The position numbers and the translations under genes are program-made. Positions 1 to 9,055 of a stretch of DNA of 64,000 nucleotides are shown here, in pieces (position 1 is the stretch's first letter; the number at the start of each line of letters is the position of its first letter). This DNA is from CAYVSF01 sp046482855 (GTDB lineage Bacteria; Bacteroidota; Bacteroidia; Bacteroidales; UBA12077): positions 1-64,000 of the forward strand of contig JAWOEH010000127.1 in assembly GCA_046482855.1 (NCBI GenBank), given 5' to 3'. The notes under the pieces are model-generated. The model was not told where the DNA came from. It did not search any database and worked only from the letters and a program-made list of their open reading frames with translations.

Positions 1-289
1 TTTTTAACTTCCAGGTGCGTAGATTGTTGTGCAGGTCGATGATGTAGTCAAAATGGTGGTATTTTAGCTGCTTGGCCGTTTTTTTTATGGAGGCATCGAG
101 CGTTACAACTTTGTCGACGTACGGATTGGCTTCTAACATGGGCGCAAAAGCAGGTTTTGTCAGATAGGTGATTTCGACATTTTCCATCTGTTGCTTTACT
201 CTGCGCACAACAGGGGTTGTAAGAACAATGTCGCCAATTGAGCTAAAACGTAAAAACAAGAATTTTACGGGTTGGGTACTCTTCTGCAT
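1..289 (-). CDS. ADP-heptose:LPS heptosyltransferase family (GT9), N-terminal part only
   Basis: About 96 N-terminal residues are visible; the rest lies beyond the left edge. Translating the minus strand from the ATG at 289 gives MQKSTQPVKFLFLRFSSIGD followed by IVLTTPVVRRVKQQ. The F-x-R-x-SSIGD-x-VLTTP pattern is the N-terminal nucleotide-sugar-binding strand and loop of glycosyltransferase family 9. Family members add heptose or similar sugars to lipid A core oligosaccharide on the cytoplasmic face of the inner membrane. The start lies 7 bases after the stop of the hydrolase gene at 297, so it is probably the last gene of the atpD-atpC-hydrolase transcription unit. The acceptor sugar cannot be told from this fragment. 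Confidence 0.8.
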   Translation of the reverse strand, partial: MQKSTQPVKFLFLRFSSIGDIVLTTPVVRRVKQQMENVEITYLTKPAFAPMLEANPYVDKVVTLDASIKKTAKQLKYHHFDYIIDLHNNLRTWKLK

Positions 290-296
290 TTTATTA

Positions 297-1031
297 TTAG
301 TACTGTGGATACTTAATTTTTGAGAAGAACATGGTAAGTGCTAACCAGTATTCCTGGTGATTGGGATTGTTATTCCACAGAGCCTTGGAACCATGCTCTC
401 CCCCTTTCGAAGGGGCAAATATGGATTTATTTATTGAAGGCACCAAACTTAACAACTCTTTCAGATAGCTGTATTCACGATTGGAGGTGGCTGCAAAGAC
501 GGGTTTATTAAATCCTGAAATGGAATCTCTCACGGATATTTGGGGGTTGAAAAATTCACCCGGGCTAAAGGTAATGACGGCTTTAACATTGGGGTTATCT
601 TTGGCAATAAGCAAACTTAGAGAGGCGGAAAAACTGCTTCCAAAAAGCACCACGGGTTTTTCATTTCGCTGTTGCACCCAGTCAATAGCGGCTTCAATGT
701 CGGTTCGTGCACTTAGAAAATCGTTGGCTACGGCTTTTTGTACCGCTCGTAAGGCGGTTTGGTTTTGGATATAATTCACTTCGCCGCCGCTGCGCAAGTC
801 AACAGCCAGGCAATTATAACCAAATTTCAGCAGTTTTCGGGCAATTTCTTTATACTCCCCTCTGGAATACCCTCCCTGATGCAGTAAAATGATAAAGGGA
901 CGATCCGGATTAATTTGGTACAGATCGGCTGTGATGGTTAATCCATCACTGGCCTTGAAGGTCACTTTTTCTTGTGCTAAGACACTGATTACCAGAAAAA
1001 GGAGTAGTAAAGAGAGTAGGTAACGTTTCAT
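297..1031 (-). CDS. Exported alpha/beta hydrolase (dienelactone-hydrolase-like)
   Basis: 244 residues from the ATG at 1031. An upstream ATG at 1052 would overlap atpC, whereas the chosen start gives MKRYLL and a clean signal peptide ending near LAQ. The fold is recognisable from the HQGG oxyanion-type loop (H51 in this numbering), the nucleophile elbow G-S-S-F-S (Ser133) and a late histidine in GGEHGS (His213). The elbow is GxSxS rather than the usual GxSxG, and no aspartate stands at the usual acid position after the strand PVFAATSN, so the acid member of the triad is unclear. It lies 7 bases downstream of atpC and 7 bases upstream of the GT9 gene. The likely role is a periplasmic esterase or peptidase-like hydrolase; the substrate is unknown. 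Confidence 0.75.
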   Translation of the reverse strand: MKRYLLSLLLLFLVISVLAQEKVTFKASDGLTITADLYQINPDRPFIILLHQGGYSRGEYKEIARKLLKFGYNCLAVDLRSGGEVNYIQNQTALRAVQKAVANDFLSARTDIEAAIDWVQQRNEKPVVLFGSSFSASLSLLIAKDNPNVKAVITFSPGEFFNPQISVRDSISGFNKPVFAATSNREYSYLKELLSLVPSINKSIFAPSKGGEHGSKALWNNNPNHQEYWLALTMFFSKIKYPQY

Positions 1032-1038
1032 TATAAAG

Positions 1039-1290
1039 CTAGCTTTCCTCAATAATCGACTCAGCTAATATAACAACTTTATTATCTTTTACTTCTATAA
1101 CCCCCCCGGTTATTTTAAATTTTCCTTGCTGGCCGTTTTCTTTATATTGTACGTAACCCGCTTCCAATGTGGAAATGATGGGGGCGTGGTAATTTAGTAC
1201 TTCGAAAGGGCCCATGGTCCCCGGAACCTTTACACGCGCAACGGTTCCGGAGAATACTTTTTTATCGGGTGTGATTATGTCCAGGTGCAT
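1039..1290 (-). CDS. atpC: F1Fo ATP synthase epsilon subunit (short form)
   Basis: 83 residues starting MHLDIITPDKKVFSGTV, the N-terminal beta-sandwich domain of the F1 epsilon subunit, with the usual G-x-M-G-P-F-E-V-L and HAPIISTL segments. The C-terminal two-helix domain that inhibits ATP hydrolysis in Escherichia coli is absent, since the protein stops right after the sandwich (IEVKDNKVVILAESI). One-domain epsilon subunits of about 80 residues are common in Bacteroidota, so I read this as the family form and not a truncation. It sits 11 bases downstream of atpD and would form part of the central stalk with gamma. The genes for Fo and for alpha, delta and gamma are not in the window. Confidence 0.95.
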   Translation of the reverse strand: MHLDIITPDKKVFSGTVARVKVPGTMGPFEVLNYHAPIISTLEAGYVQYKENGQQGKFKITGGVIEVKDNKVVILAESIIEES

Positions 1291-1301
1291 GATGCCAAAT
1301 T

Positions 1302-2813
<1,512 letters not shown>

Positions 2814-2833
2814 CTATTTTGTGAGGACTTATA

Positions 2834-2841
2834 CAAATTTA
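2834..2841 (-). promoter_or_regulatory. Putative -7 box for atpD
   Basis: Minus-strand TAAATTTG matches the Bacteroidota -7 element TAnnTTTG exactly, 30 bases before the atpD ATG. No clear TTTG -33 element is seen about 20 bases further upstream. Confidence 0.45.
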
Positions 2842-3040
2842 GGAATTTTATACGACTATTGTTAAAGAAAGATTCACAATGGTTGGGAAAATAACCAGAA
2901 GCGATGCCCGTTAGTGGCATAGGATTTGTCATTAGATTAGACTTATTACATCCTGGATTGGGATGAGGGTTATAGAACTAGTGTGAACCTTGAAGAGTGG
3001 TTACCACAGAAGGTAGTGTTAAAACTAAAGATTCAAACCA

Positions 3041-3550
3041 ATGAAAAGAATGTTGTTTATTGCCTTGTTGGCAATCGGATTATTTTGGCAATCGCCTGCC
3101 GTAAAGGCACAGCCTATGGAACTTGGAGGAGGGCTTGTGTTGTCAGAGAGTATACCGGCTTTTGGTATACAAGGCAAGGTTACTTATGACCTTGAATTTT
3201 TAATGAAAAATCTTAGCGGGTCCGGCGGATTAACTATATTTTTTCCCGCCTCAAGTGGTTCCTACAATTATGGACGCTGGTCGCTTGACCTCGATGGGCA
3301 TTATACCTTTTATGGGGTGCAAACATTTACCTTTTATGGAATAGGGGGCATAAATATTACCCATTATAAGAAAGATCCTGATGACGAATTGACATTAGGT
3401 AAAGACATTGGAACCACACCCGGGTTGAATATTGGAGGAGGTGTTCGTTATACCCTTCCTAATGGGGTGGTTGCCTTCAGTGAAGCAAAATTTGCAGTAA
3501 ATTATTATCAGCATGCGGCCCTTAGTTTTGGTCTGCTTTGGGATTTGTAA
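3041..3550 (+). CDS. Small outer-membrane beta-barrel protein
   Basis: 169 residues. A signal peptide (MKRMLFIALLAIGLFWQSPA, cleaved after VKA or AQP) is followed by alternating hydrophobic strands rich in Gly, Tyr and Phe, ending in LSFGLLWDL, the kind of aromatic C-terminal strand recognised by the BAM machinery. The pattern fits an OmpW/OprF-like 8-strand barrel of the 'outer membrane protein beta-barrel domain' group. The last third resembles the next gene (PGLNIGGGVRYTL here, PGLNTGVGVRFAL there), so the two appear to be diverged tandem paralogues. A strong terminator follows. The function is unknown. Confidence 0.7.
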   Translation: MKRMLFIALLAIGLFWQSPAVKAQPMELGGGLVLSESIPAFGIQGKVTYDLEFLMKNLSGSGGLTIFFPASSGSYNYGRWSLDLDGHYTFYGVQTFTFYGIGGINITHYKKDPDDELTLGKDIGTTPGLNIGGGVRYTLPNGVVAFSEAKFAVNYYQHAALSFGLLWDL

Positions 3551-3570
3551 ATGCCAGGTTTTCAAGAAGG

Positions 3571-3607
3571 AATGCACAGGGTGTTTTTGCACCTTGTGCA
3601 TTTTTTA
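3571..3607 (+). terminator. Rho-independent terminator after the first barrel gene
   Basis: An 11-bp stem (TGCACAGGGTG with CACCTTGTGCA, one G-T pair) closes a TTTTTG loop and is followed by six Ts. Confidence 0.85.
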
Positions 3608-3638
3608 TTGGTTCTGGTTATAATTTACATTTTCTGAT

Positions 3639-3646
3639 TAGTTTTG
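3639..3646 (+). promoter_or_regulatory. Putative -7 box for the second barrel gene
   Basis: TAGTTTTG matches TAnnTTTG, 32 bases upstream of the ATG at 3679 and just after the preceding terminator, so the second barrel gene probably has its own promoter. The -33 region is not a clear TTTG. Confidence 0.4.
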
Positions 3647-3678
3647 CCACTTAATAATAACATTAACCCAAAGACGTT

Positions 3679-4239
3679 ATGACTCGATTTATGTTAGGAA
3701 TTGTCCTTGTTTTTTTCTTTTTCTCAGGCGGTGCATATGCCCAATTTGCACAAGTAGGCGCAGGTGTATCCCTTGTTAATGGTGGCGAACTTGAAATTGA
3801 TGAACAAATTTATCAGAACCAGTTATTTGGGCTATACTTGGATGCCCAATACCCATTGGGAAAACATCTATTTTTGGTGCCAGCGGTTCAGGTTTTCCTG
3901 CCGCGAAAGGAGTCCTTTGCGAATGGGGGCGAATCAATAGCAACGCTAATGAATCTGAATACGGATCTCTTTTATTATTTTGCTCCCCGAAAAAAGATAT
4001 CTGCTTATTTAATTGGGGGCGTAAATTTGGGTTTTTGGCACATTAAAGATCAGCATGAAACCTCTTGGTCGGGTTCGGTAGATATCAACACCTGGAAGGT
4101 AAAACCTGGATTGAATACAGGCGTTGGGGTTCGTTTTGCTCTGGGATATCAGGCTTACCTGTTTTCTCAAGCACGATTTATACTTAGTTCTTCAGGCCAA
4201 CTAATGTGGACCAATGGAGTGCAATTTACCTTCAATTAG
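3679..4239 (+). CDS. Small outer-membrane beta-barrel protein (paralogue of the preceding gene)
   Basis: 186 residues. The signal peptide ends in GGAYAQ. Beta-hairpin-forming segments such as LYLDAQYPLGKHLFLVPAV, TDLFYYFAPRKKISAYLIGGV and GVGVRFALGYQAYLFSQARF follow, and the chain ends in VQFTFN with the terminal aromatic pattern of an outer-membrane barrel. The C-terminal third aligns by eye with the protein encoded at 3041-3550. It lies convergent with the isoprenyl synthase gene, and the two stop codons overlap by 4 bases (4236-4239). It is probably a monomeric porin-like or structural barrel; nothing in the sequence points to a ligand. Confidence 0.7.
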   Translation: MTRFMLGIVLVFFFFSGGAYAQFAQVGAGVSLVNGGELEIDEQIYQNQLFGLYLDAQYPLGKHLFLVPAVQVFLPRKESFANGGESIATLMNLNTDLFYYFAPRKKISAYLIGGVNLGFWHIKDQHETSWSGSVDINTWKVKPGLNTGVGVRFALGYQAYLFSQARFILSSSGQLMWTNGVQFTFN

Positions 4240-5207
4240 CTTTGGCGCTGTGTAAGTGTATCGGCAAATTCTATGAGCTCCTCAACAGGATAGTTTTGTT
4301 CTTTTAGTGGTTGGAGTGCCTCTAGTGCTTGTTTGTGAAAGGCTTCTATTTTTATTTGCGTAATCTCGCCAATTTTTAATTGATTGTATAAGGCCGTGAT
4401 TTCATCAATTTTCTCTGCAGGTTTATCATCCACGTCCTGCCATTTTTCGAATGTTTCTTGTTGTTGTAGGGTAGCAAGTTCTTTCGCTTTTATGTGCAGG
4501 TAGGTCTTTTTGTTGGCAGATATGTCGCCACCAATTTTTTTCCCGAAGACTTCTACGTCGCCAAAAACGTCGAGCCAATCATCTTTTAACTGAAAGGCCA
4601 GACCCATGAGGCGTCCAAACTCGTAAAGACTTGCGGCCTCCTGCTCGGAAGCTCCGCCAATGAGGGCGCCTATCTTGAGTGCTCCGGCAATAAGTACGGA
4701 AGTTTTGAGCTCAATCATTTTTAGATAAGCATCTTCGGATACCTCCTGTTTGGTTTCGAAGTCCATATCGTATTGTTGTCCTTCGCAAACCTCCAGAGCC
4801 GTTTTGTTAAAAACCTGCAATATATTTGCCGGTACAGGAGCCGAGGGATGTAAAAAGTATTGATAGGCCTTTATAAGCATGGCATCTCCGGAGAGTATTG
4901 CCGTATTTTCATTCCATTTTTTATGTACCGTGGGTTGTCCTCTTCGGATATCTGCACGATCCATAACATCGTCGTGCAAAAGCGTAAAATTGTGGAATAT
5001 CTCCAGACCCAGTGACGGGTATAACGCTTTTTGGTAATCGTCACTAAAAAGAGCGCAAGCCCATACAAGCAAAGCCGGGCGAATTCGTTTTCCGCCGGTT
5101 TCCATAGTATAAGCTATCGGTTCATACAAACCCGAGGGGGTTTCTCGTAAATTTTCGGACTGTAAGGTTTTTATTACCTCCTGACGGGCTTGTTCAAGTG
5201 TTATCAT
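4236..5207 (-). CDS. Polyprenyl (geranylgeranyl/farnesyl) diphosphate synthase
   Basis: 323 residues from the ATG at 5207 (MITLEQARQEV); a start at 5228 only adds MRRKISI. It is a trans-isoprenyl diphosphate synthase with the first Asp-rich motif DDVMD (residues 79-83) in LLHDDVMDRADIRRG and the second DDWLD (209-213). The enzyme condenses isopentenyl diphosphate with allylic diphosphates to make precursors of quinones, carotenoids or undecaprenol. The first motif lacks the two-residue insertion of bacterial farnesyl synthases, and Phe lies five residues before it. By family rules this favours a geranylgeranyl-type product, but that is inference. The gene is convergent with the barrel gene, with a 4-base stop overlap. 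Confidence 0.9.
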   Translation of the reverse strand: MITLEQARQEVIKTLQSENLRETPSGLYEPIAYTMETGGKRIRPALLVWACALFSDDYQKALYPSLGLEIFHNFTLLHDDVMDRADIRRGQPTVHKKWNENTAILSGDAMLIKAYQYFLHPSAPVPANILQVFNKTALEVCEGQQYDMDFETKQEVSEDAYLKMIELKTSVLIAGALKIGALIGGASEQEAASLYEFGRLMGLAFQLKDDWLDVFGDVEVFGKKIGGDISANKKTYLHIKAKELATLQQQETFEKWQDVDDKPAEKIDEITALYNQLKIGEITQIKIEAFHKQALEALQPLKEQNYPVEELIEFADTLTQRQS

Positions 5208-5259
5208 GATGCTGATTTTTCTGCGCATAAAAATAGCTTATGCAATGATATTGCACAAG

Positions 5260-5267
5260 CAAAACTA
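5260..5267 (-). promoter_or_regulatory. Putative -7 box for the isoprenyl synthase
   Basis: Minus-strand TAGTTTTG matches TAnnTTTG, 53 bases before the start at 5207. The leader between them holds a small inverted repeat, TGCAAT/ATTGCA, at 5241-5255. Confidence 0.4.
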
Positions 5268-5319
5268 AGTAGAAATACATGGGTAATTTCAATTGAATCG
5301 CAAACACGCTTCCGGGAAT

Positions 5320-7605
5320 CTATTTTCTGTATCGTACCCCCATTACCAGGACATCGTCCAATTGAGGGCGATCGCCTTTCCACTCTTCAAAAGTGGTTTC
5401 AACAAATTTCATCTGCTCATCTGCTGGTTTGTCAGCAATGCTAACTAACATGGATTTGAAGTTTTTCTTGTGAAATTTGAATCCCTGATTTCCTCCAAAT
5501 TGATCCGAATATCCATCGGAAAAAAGGTAGAGCATGTCGTCTTGTTCCAAATGAAACTCTTGTTGGCTAAAGGATTGATCGTTTTTTGCTGCATGGATTC
5601 CGATAGGCATCCGGTCAGCTTTCAGCTCAAAAAGTTCTCCCTTACGCACGATCCATGCCGGATTATAGGCGCCAGCGTAGGAGAGCTTATCGTTTGCTTT
5701 ATCGATGATACACAAGGCCAAATCCATTCCTTCTTTTGAACCTCTGTATCCCTTTTTTTGATGCAGGGATTCAATTACGTTAGCACGTAACTGGTTCAAA
5801 ATTTCATCGGCCTCATGCGTGCCGTTTTTCTTAATAATTTCATTCAGGAAGGCTGTGCCCAACATGCTCATAAAAGCTCCCGGAACACCATGACCTGTAG
5901 AGTCGGAAGCAACAATGAAGATCTTTCCGTTGAGGTTTGATACCCAGTAGAAATCGCCACTGACAATGTTTTTAGGTCGATAGAAAATGAAATGCTCATT
6001 CAGGATCTGTTTTAATGAGCTTTCCTGCGGTAGGATGGCGTGCTGAATGCGTCGGGCGTACTCAATACTATCGGTAATAATTTCTTTTTGACGGCCGATT
6101 TCATCGCGTTGTTGGGTGGCCATGTCTCGCTGAGCCTCAATTTCATCTCGCTGGGCTTCAATTTCCTCGTTTTGTTGCGATAGGAGTTCGTTGAGTTCTT
6201 TTTTTCGTTTATAGCCTCCATAAATCACATAAGCTAATGCCATGGCTAAGGCTAAGGCAACAAGTGCGCCAATGGTATAATAGCGCTGTCGTTGTAATCT
6301 GGCTTCTTGTCTGATCTCCTCTTGTTGACGTTGAAACTCTAGTTGTTTCTGCCGTTTTGCAAAGTCGTATTGCAATTCCAGTTCGTTTATTTGCTGATTG
6401 TTTAAGCTATCTTTCAATTGGCTGTATTGCACAAAATAGTCGTACGCTTTTGCCTTGTTGCCTCTTTGTTCATATAAGCGGGCAAGCTCGCGGTAAGCCT
6501 CCTCAATATCTTGTTTAAGGTTTTGTTCTTTTGCATGCTTGAGGCTTAACTTGAAATAGGCTTCTGCCTGGAGCGTGTTAGCCTTTTGAAAAGAGATGTC
6601 ACCCAGGTAACGGTATATTACCGGAAGGTAAAGAATGTCATTAAGCATTTCCTTAATTTCCAGTGAACGTTCAAAGTAGTTAAGAGCAGTATCATACTCT
6701 TCTTGTTGGTAATATATTTTCCCGAGTGTATGATAGGTATTCGCCACTCCGTATTGATTGTTGTTGCGTTGGTTTATGGAGAGCACTTGCTGACTATAGT
6801 TGATAGCCTGATCGATATCGCCACGGAGATTAAATATGGCGGCTTTTTCTTTAAGGCACAGGGTGATTCCTGTTGTTACTCCGGTTTCGCTTTCCACCCC
6901 CTGGTACCAAAGCATAGCTTTATCTACATATTCTAAGGCCTTTTTGTAATTCTTCATGAATTTAAAAAGACGTGCAATATTTAGAGCTGTCCAGGCTTTG
7001 CCGTTAGTGCTTCCGGTTTTCTCATGCATTTCCAATGCTTCGAGGTGTAATTGCAGAGCCTTTTCATAATTTCCAAAAATCCGGTACGAGCTTCCCAGGT
7101 TTGTTAATGAGCGTGCAAGTTCCTGGTTATCATCAAGTTTATTGTTCAGAGAGAGGGCTTGTTCGTACTTCTCGAAAGCTTCGGTGTATTTTCCTTGTAA
7201 GTGCAGTGTATTGCCAATGCGATTAAGGGCCGCAGCCATGCCGTATTCGTCCTGAAGACTTCTGGATATATCATAGGCGGAATTCAGGTGGTATAAAGCA
7301 CTGGTAAATTTGTTTTGATAATAGTAGGCCATTCCGGCTAAAAAGTGCGAACGGGCTGTGAATTCAGCATGTCCAATGCTTTCACTCATTTTCAGTGCAC
7401 GAAGACTATACTCTGCCGATTTCTGAGGCAATCTGTCCTGATTGTATTCAGCTAAGCCAAATAAAGCTTCGATTTTTTGAATGGTATCACTGGAGGTTAT
7501 GAGTCTGTCCAACTGGCTTTGCTGAGTCTGCGCATAGCCGGATGCGGCAAACAGAATCGAAACGAACGTAATAAAAAGTAGGGAAAAAAGTCGGAATGTT
7601 TTCAT
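5320..7605 (-). CDS. TPR sensor with transmembrane helix and SpoIIE/PP2C-type phosphatase domain
   Basis: 761 residues. Order: signal peptide (1-26), about eight tetratricopeptide repeats (about 45-400), one membrane helix (443-464), a charged coiled coil with repeated EIEAQRD units (470-515), a short conserved linker (EYARRIQHAILPQ), and a SpoIIE/RsbU-type serine phosphatase domain (545-759). Metal-binding acids are present in SGDFYW (D551), SDSTGHG (D568), EGMDLAL (D628) and FSDGYSDQ (D697). The TPR part should be periplasmic and the phosphatase cytoplasmic, so an external cue could control dephosphorylation of a cytosolic partner. No anti-sigma or STAS partner lies nearby. A paralogue is at 39243-41423. 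Confidence 0.88.
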   Translation of the reverse strand: MKTFRLFSLLFITFVSILFAASGYAQTQQSQLDRLITSSDTIQKIEALFGLAEYNQDRLPQKSAEYSLRALKMSESIGHAEFTARSHFLAGMAYYYQNKFTSALYHLNSAYDISRSLQDEYGMAAALNRIGNTLHLQGKYTEAFEKYEQALSLNNKLDDNQELARSLTNLGSSYRIFGNYEKALQLHLEALEMHEKTGSTNGKAWTALNIARLFKFMKNYKKALEYVDKAMLWYQGVESETGVTTGITLCLKEKAAIFNLRGDIDQAINYSQQVLSINQRNNNQYGVANTYHTLGKIYYQQEEYDTALNYFERSLEIKEMLNDILYLPVIYRYLGDISFQKANTLQAEAYFKLSLKHAKEQNLKQDIEEAYRELARLYEQRGNKAKAYDYFVQYSQLKDSLNNQQINELELQYDFAKRQKQLEFQRQQEEIRQEARLQRQRYYTIGALVALALAMALAYVIYGGYKRKKELNELLSQQNEEIEAQRDEIEAQRDMATQQRDEIGRQKEIITDSIEYARRIQHAILPQESSLKQILNEHFIFYRPKNIVSGDFYWVSNLNGKIFIVASDSTGHGVPGAFMSMLGTAFLNEIIKKNGTHEADEILNQLRANVIESLHQKKGYRGSKEGMDLALCIIDKANDKLSYAGAYNPAWIVRKGELFELKADRMPIGIHAAKNDQSFSQQEFHLEQDDMLYLFSDGYSDQFGGNQGFKFHKKNFKSMLVSIADKPADEQMKFVETTFEEWKGDRPQLDDVLVMGVRYRK

Positions 7606-7608
7606 CTG

Positions 7609-7632
7609 CTTTAACCTGTTTAACAGGTAAAG
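7609..7632. repeat. Hairpin-forming inverted repeat at the start of the phosphatase gene
   Basis: CTTTAACCTGTT and AACAGGTAAAG are inverted around a single T, with one bulged base. The repeat ends four bases before the minus-strand ATG at 7605. It could act as an operator or as a translational hairpin. Confidence 0.5.
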
Positions 7633-7651
7633 TTACAAAAAAAATAGCCAG

Positions 7652-8995
7652 CTATTGCTTGATCCAGGATGGGAATTTTTGATGTCCATGATGCTTCCCA
7701 TAGAAGAAGTCGTCAAATAGCAACGCTATCCTACGAAATAGCCAATTGTTACGAATGCCCCAGCGAATGACATTGTGAAGCGCATTATTCGGGTGGGAGT
7801 AGGGACACACTTGCATGCATTTTCCACAATCGGTACCAATGGTTGTCCAATAGGTAAAGCAGGTTTCAGAGTTGATTTGCCAGCGAAGAGATCCTTCAAC
7901 ATGGCTGCGGTGGTTAAAAGGGATGGACTTTGATGGACAGGCTGTTGCACATTTTTTACACAGGGTGCAAAAGTCGATAACAGAGGCGTCGGGTCGAATC
8001 TTGCTTTCCTGTAAAGGGGCGTTAGTGGTTACTACCGCAATACGCACCCGAGGGCCTAATTTTGGGGTCATAAGTAGACCCATGCGGCCAATTTCACCTA
8101 ATCCTGCATCCCTGGCTACCAGTGGACAAACTACTTCGTAGTTGCCATCGATGTGAGCACGGGCCTCATAGCCCATTTCGGATAGATATTCGGCTACTTG
8201 CAAGGCGATTATCCCGCTTGACAGATATTGTTGCGTGGACTCCATGATCATCGATCCTCTGGGTGCCGATTGTATCATCTGGTGATTCATCTCTACGGTG
8301 AAAGCCAGTGCATGGGTGTGGGAATTTGTAATTGTCTCCCCGTATCGGTTGCCTCGCCCTTTATGAGAGTAGAAGTGGGTATTTTTAAGAGTGGTAATTC
8401 CTGCACTATGGGCTCCCAGTTGCAAACTCCAGGCTTTTAAAAATTTGGTAAGATCTTTCTTTTCTTGTTTTTGAGGGATGCGTACAGCAGGAAAGTACGT
8501 GTTCTGTTTTACTCGATTCAGGATGTTGCCGTTTACACGGGCAGCACGAAAGGTCTTGGGTTCATAATAGACACTATCCGGACTTAATAGCCCGGGTTTG
8601 TTTCTGAATTTCTCATCTTTCTTCAGTTTTTCCGGATTTTTGCAGTAGTAATTTGTGTATTGTTCCGTTTCCGGGAGCAATTCGTTTCTTGAAAACATCG
8701 TATCACGTTCATCTATTTGGCGGGTGGGAATAGCGGTTTCAAATTTTTGAAAGCCGCCGAAAGGGACCAAGAGCGCAACAAAAATAAGAGAAAGGAAGAG
8801 GAGTATACCCATGAAAAGTTCCGGATAGGCTGGACTTTTAAAAGCGCATAAAAGAAAGACAAGGGCGAGGAGTGTTCCGGAAATGAGTGCCAACTTCACA
8901 GCTCGTAGAGCCTTCTCACGTAAGGAAATATAGGCCACATAAATAAAAAGAAGAAAACTTAGTGCCGATAAGGTATAGTAAGTGAGCTGCACCAT
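7652..8995 (-). CDS. Membrane-anchored RdhA-like corrinoid/iron-sulfur protein
   Basis: 447 residues. Three N-terminal membrane helices (about 4-24, 33-52, 58-79) lead to a soluble part resembling reductive dehalogenases and the related queuosine enzyme QueG. Two 4Fe-4S sites are visible: C343-x2-C346-x2-C349-x3-C353-P and C379-x10-C390-x2-C393-x3-C397-P. The W-TTIGTDCGKC spacing of the second and the GRMGLLMTPKLGPRVRI block are typical of RdhA. Tyr257 lies in the helix before the GYEARAH segment, roughly where RdhA proteins carry the catalytic tyrosine. There is no Tat signal and no RdhB-like small anchor gene next to it; the N-terminal helices would provide the anchor. The role may be reductive dehalogenation or another cobamide-dependent reduction; the substrate is unknown. 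Confidence 0.72.
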   Translation of the reverse strand: MVQLTYYTLSALSFLLFIYVAYISLREKALRAVKLALISGTLLALVFLLCAFKSPAYPELFMGILLFLSLIFVALLVPFGGFQKFETAIPTRQIDERDTMFSRNELLPETEQYTNYYCKNPEKLKKDEKFRNKPGLLSPDSVYYEPKTFRAARVNGNILNRVKQNTYFPAVRIPQKQEKKDLTKFLKAWSLQLGAHSAGITTLKNTHFYSHKGRGNRYGETITNSHTHALAFTVEMNHQMIQSAPRGSMIMESTQQYLSSGIIALQVAEYLSEMGYEARAHIDGNYEVVCPLVARDAGLGEIGRMGLLMTPKLGPRVRIAVVTTNAPLQESKIRPDASVIDFCTLCKKCATACPSKSIPFNHRSHVEGSLRWQINSETCFTYWTTIGTDCGKCMQVCPYSHPNNALHNVIRWGIRNNWLFRRIALLFDDFFYGKHHGHQKFPSWIKQ

Positions 8996-9005
8996 CTTTT
9001 TATTG

Positions 9006-9036
9006 CAAAACTAGGTGCTTTGTAAGTAGCATGCAA
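9006..9036 (-). promoter_or_regulatory. Putative promoter of the RdhA-like gene
   Basis: Minus-strand TAGTTTTG (9006-9013) fits TAnnTTTG, with TTG 20 bases upstream (9034-9036). The start codon is only 11 bases from the box, so the transcript would be almost leaderless. Confidence 0.45.
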
Positions 9037-9055
9037 TAAATCAGGCAAAAAAGTT

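Noticed and set aside
1039..1290. atpC looks truncated because it lacks the C-terminal helical domain
   Set aside because: One-domain epsilon subunits of about 80 residues are usual in Bacteroidota, and the frame ends cleanly after the beta-sandwich.
4236..4239. Overlap of a barrel gene and the isoprenyl synthase as a sign of misprediction
   Set aside because: Both C-termini fit their families; convergent 4-base stop overlaps (TTAG/CTAA) are common.
7652..8995. Annotation as epoxyqueuosine reductase QueG
   Set aside because: QueG is soluble and about 310-380 residues. This protein has three N-terminal membrane helices, about 340 residues of RdhA-like soluble part and the RdhA-type W-TTIGTDCGKC second cluster.
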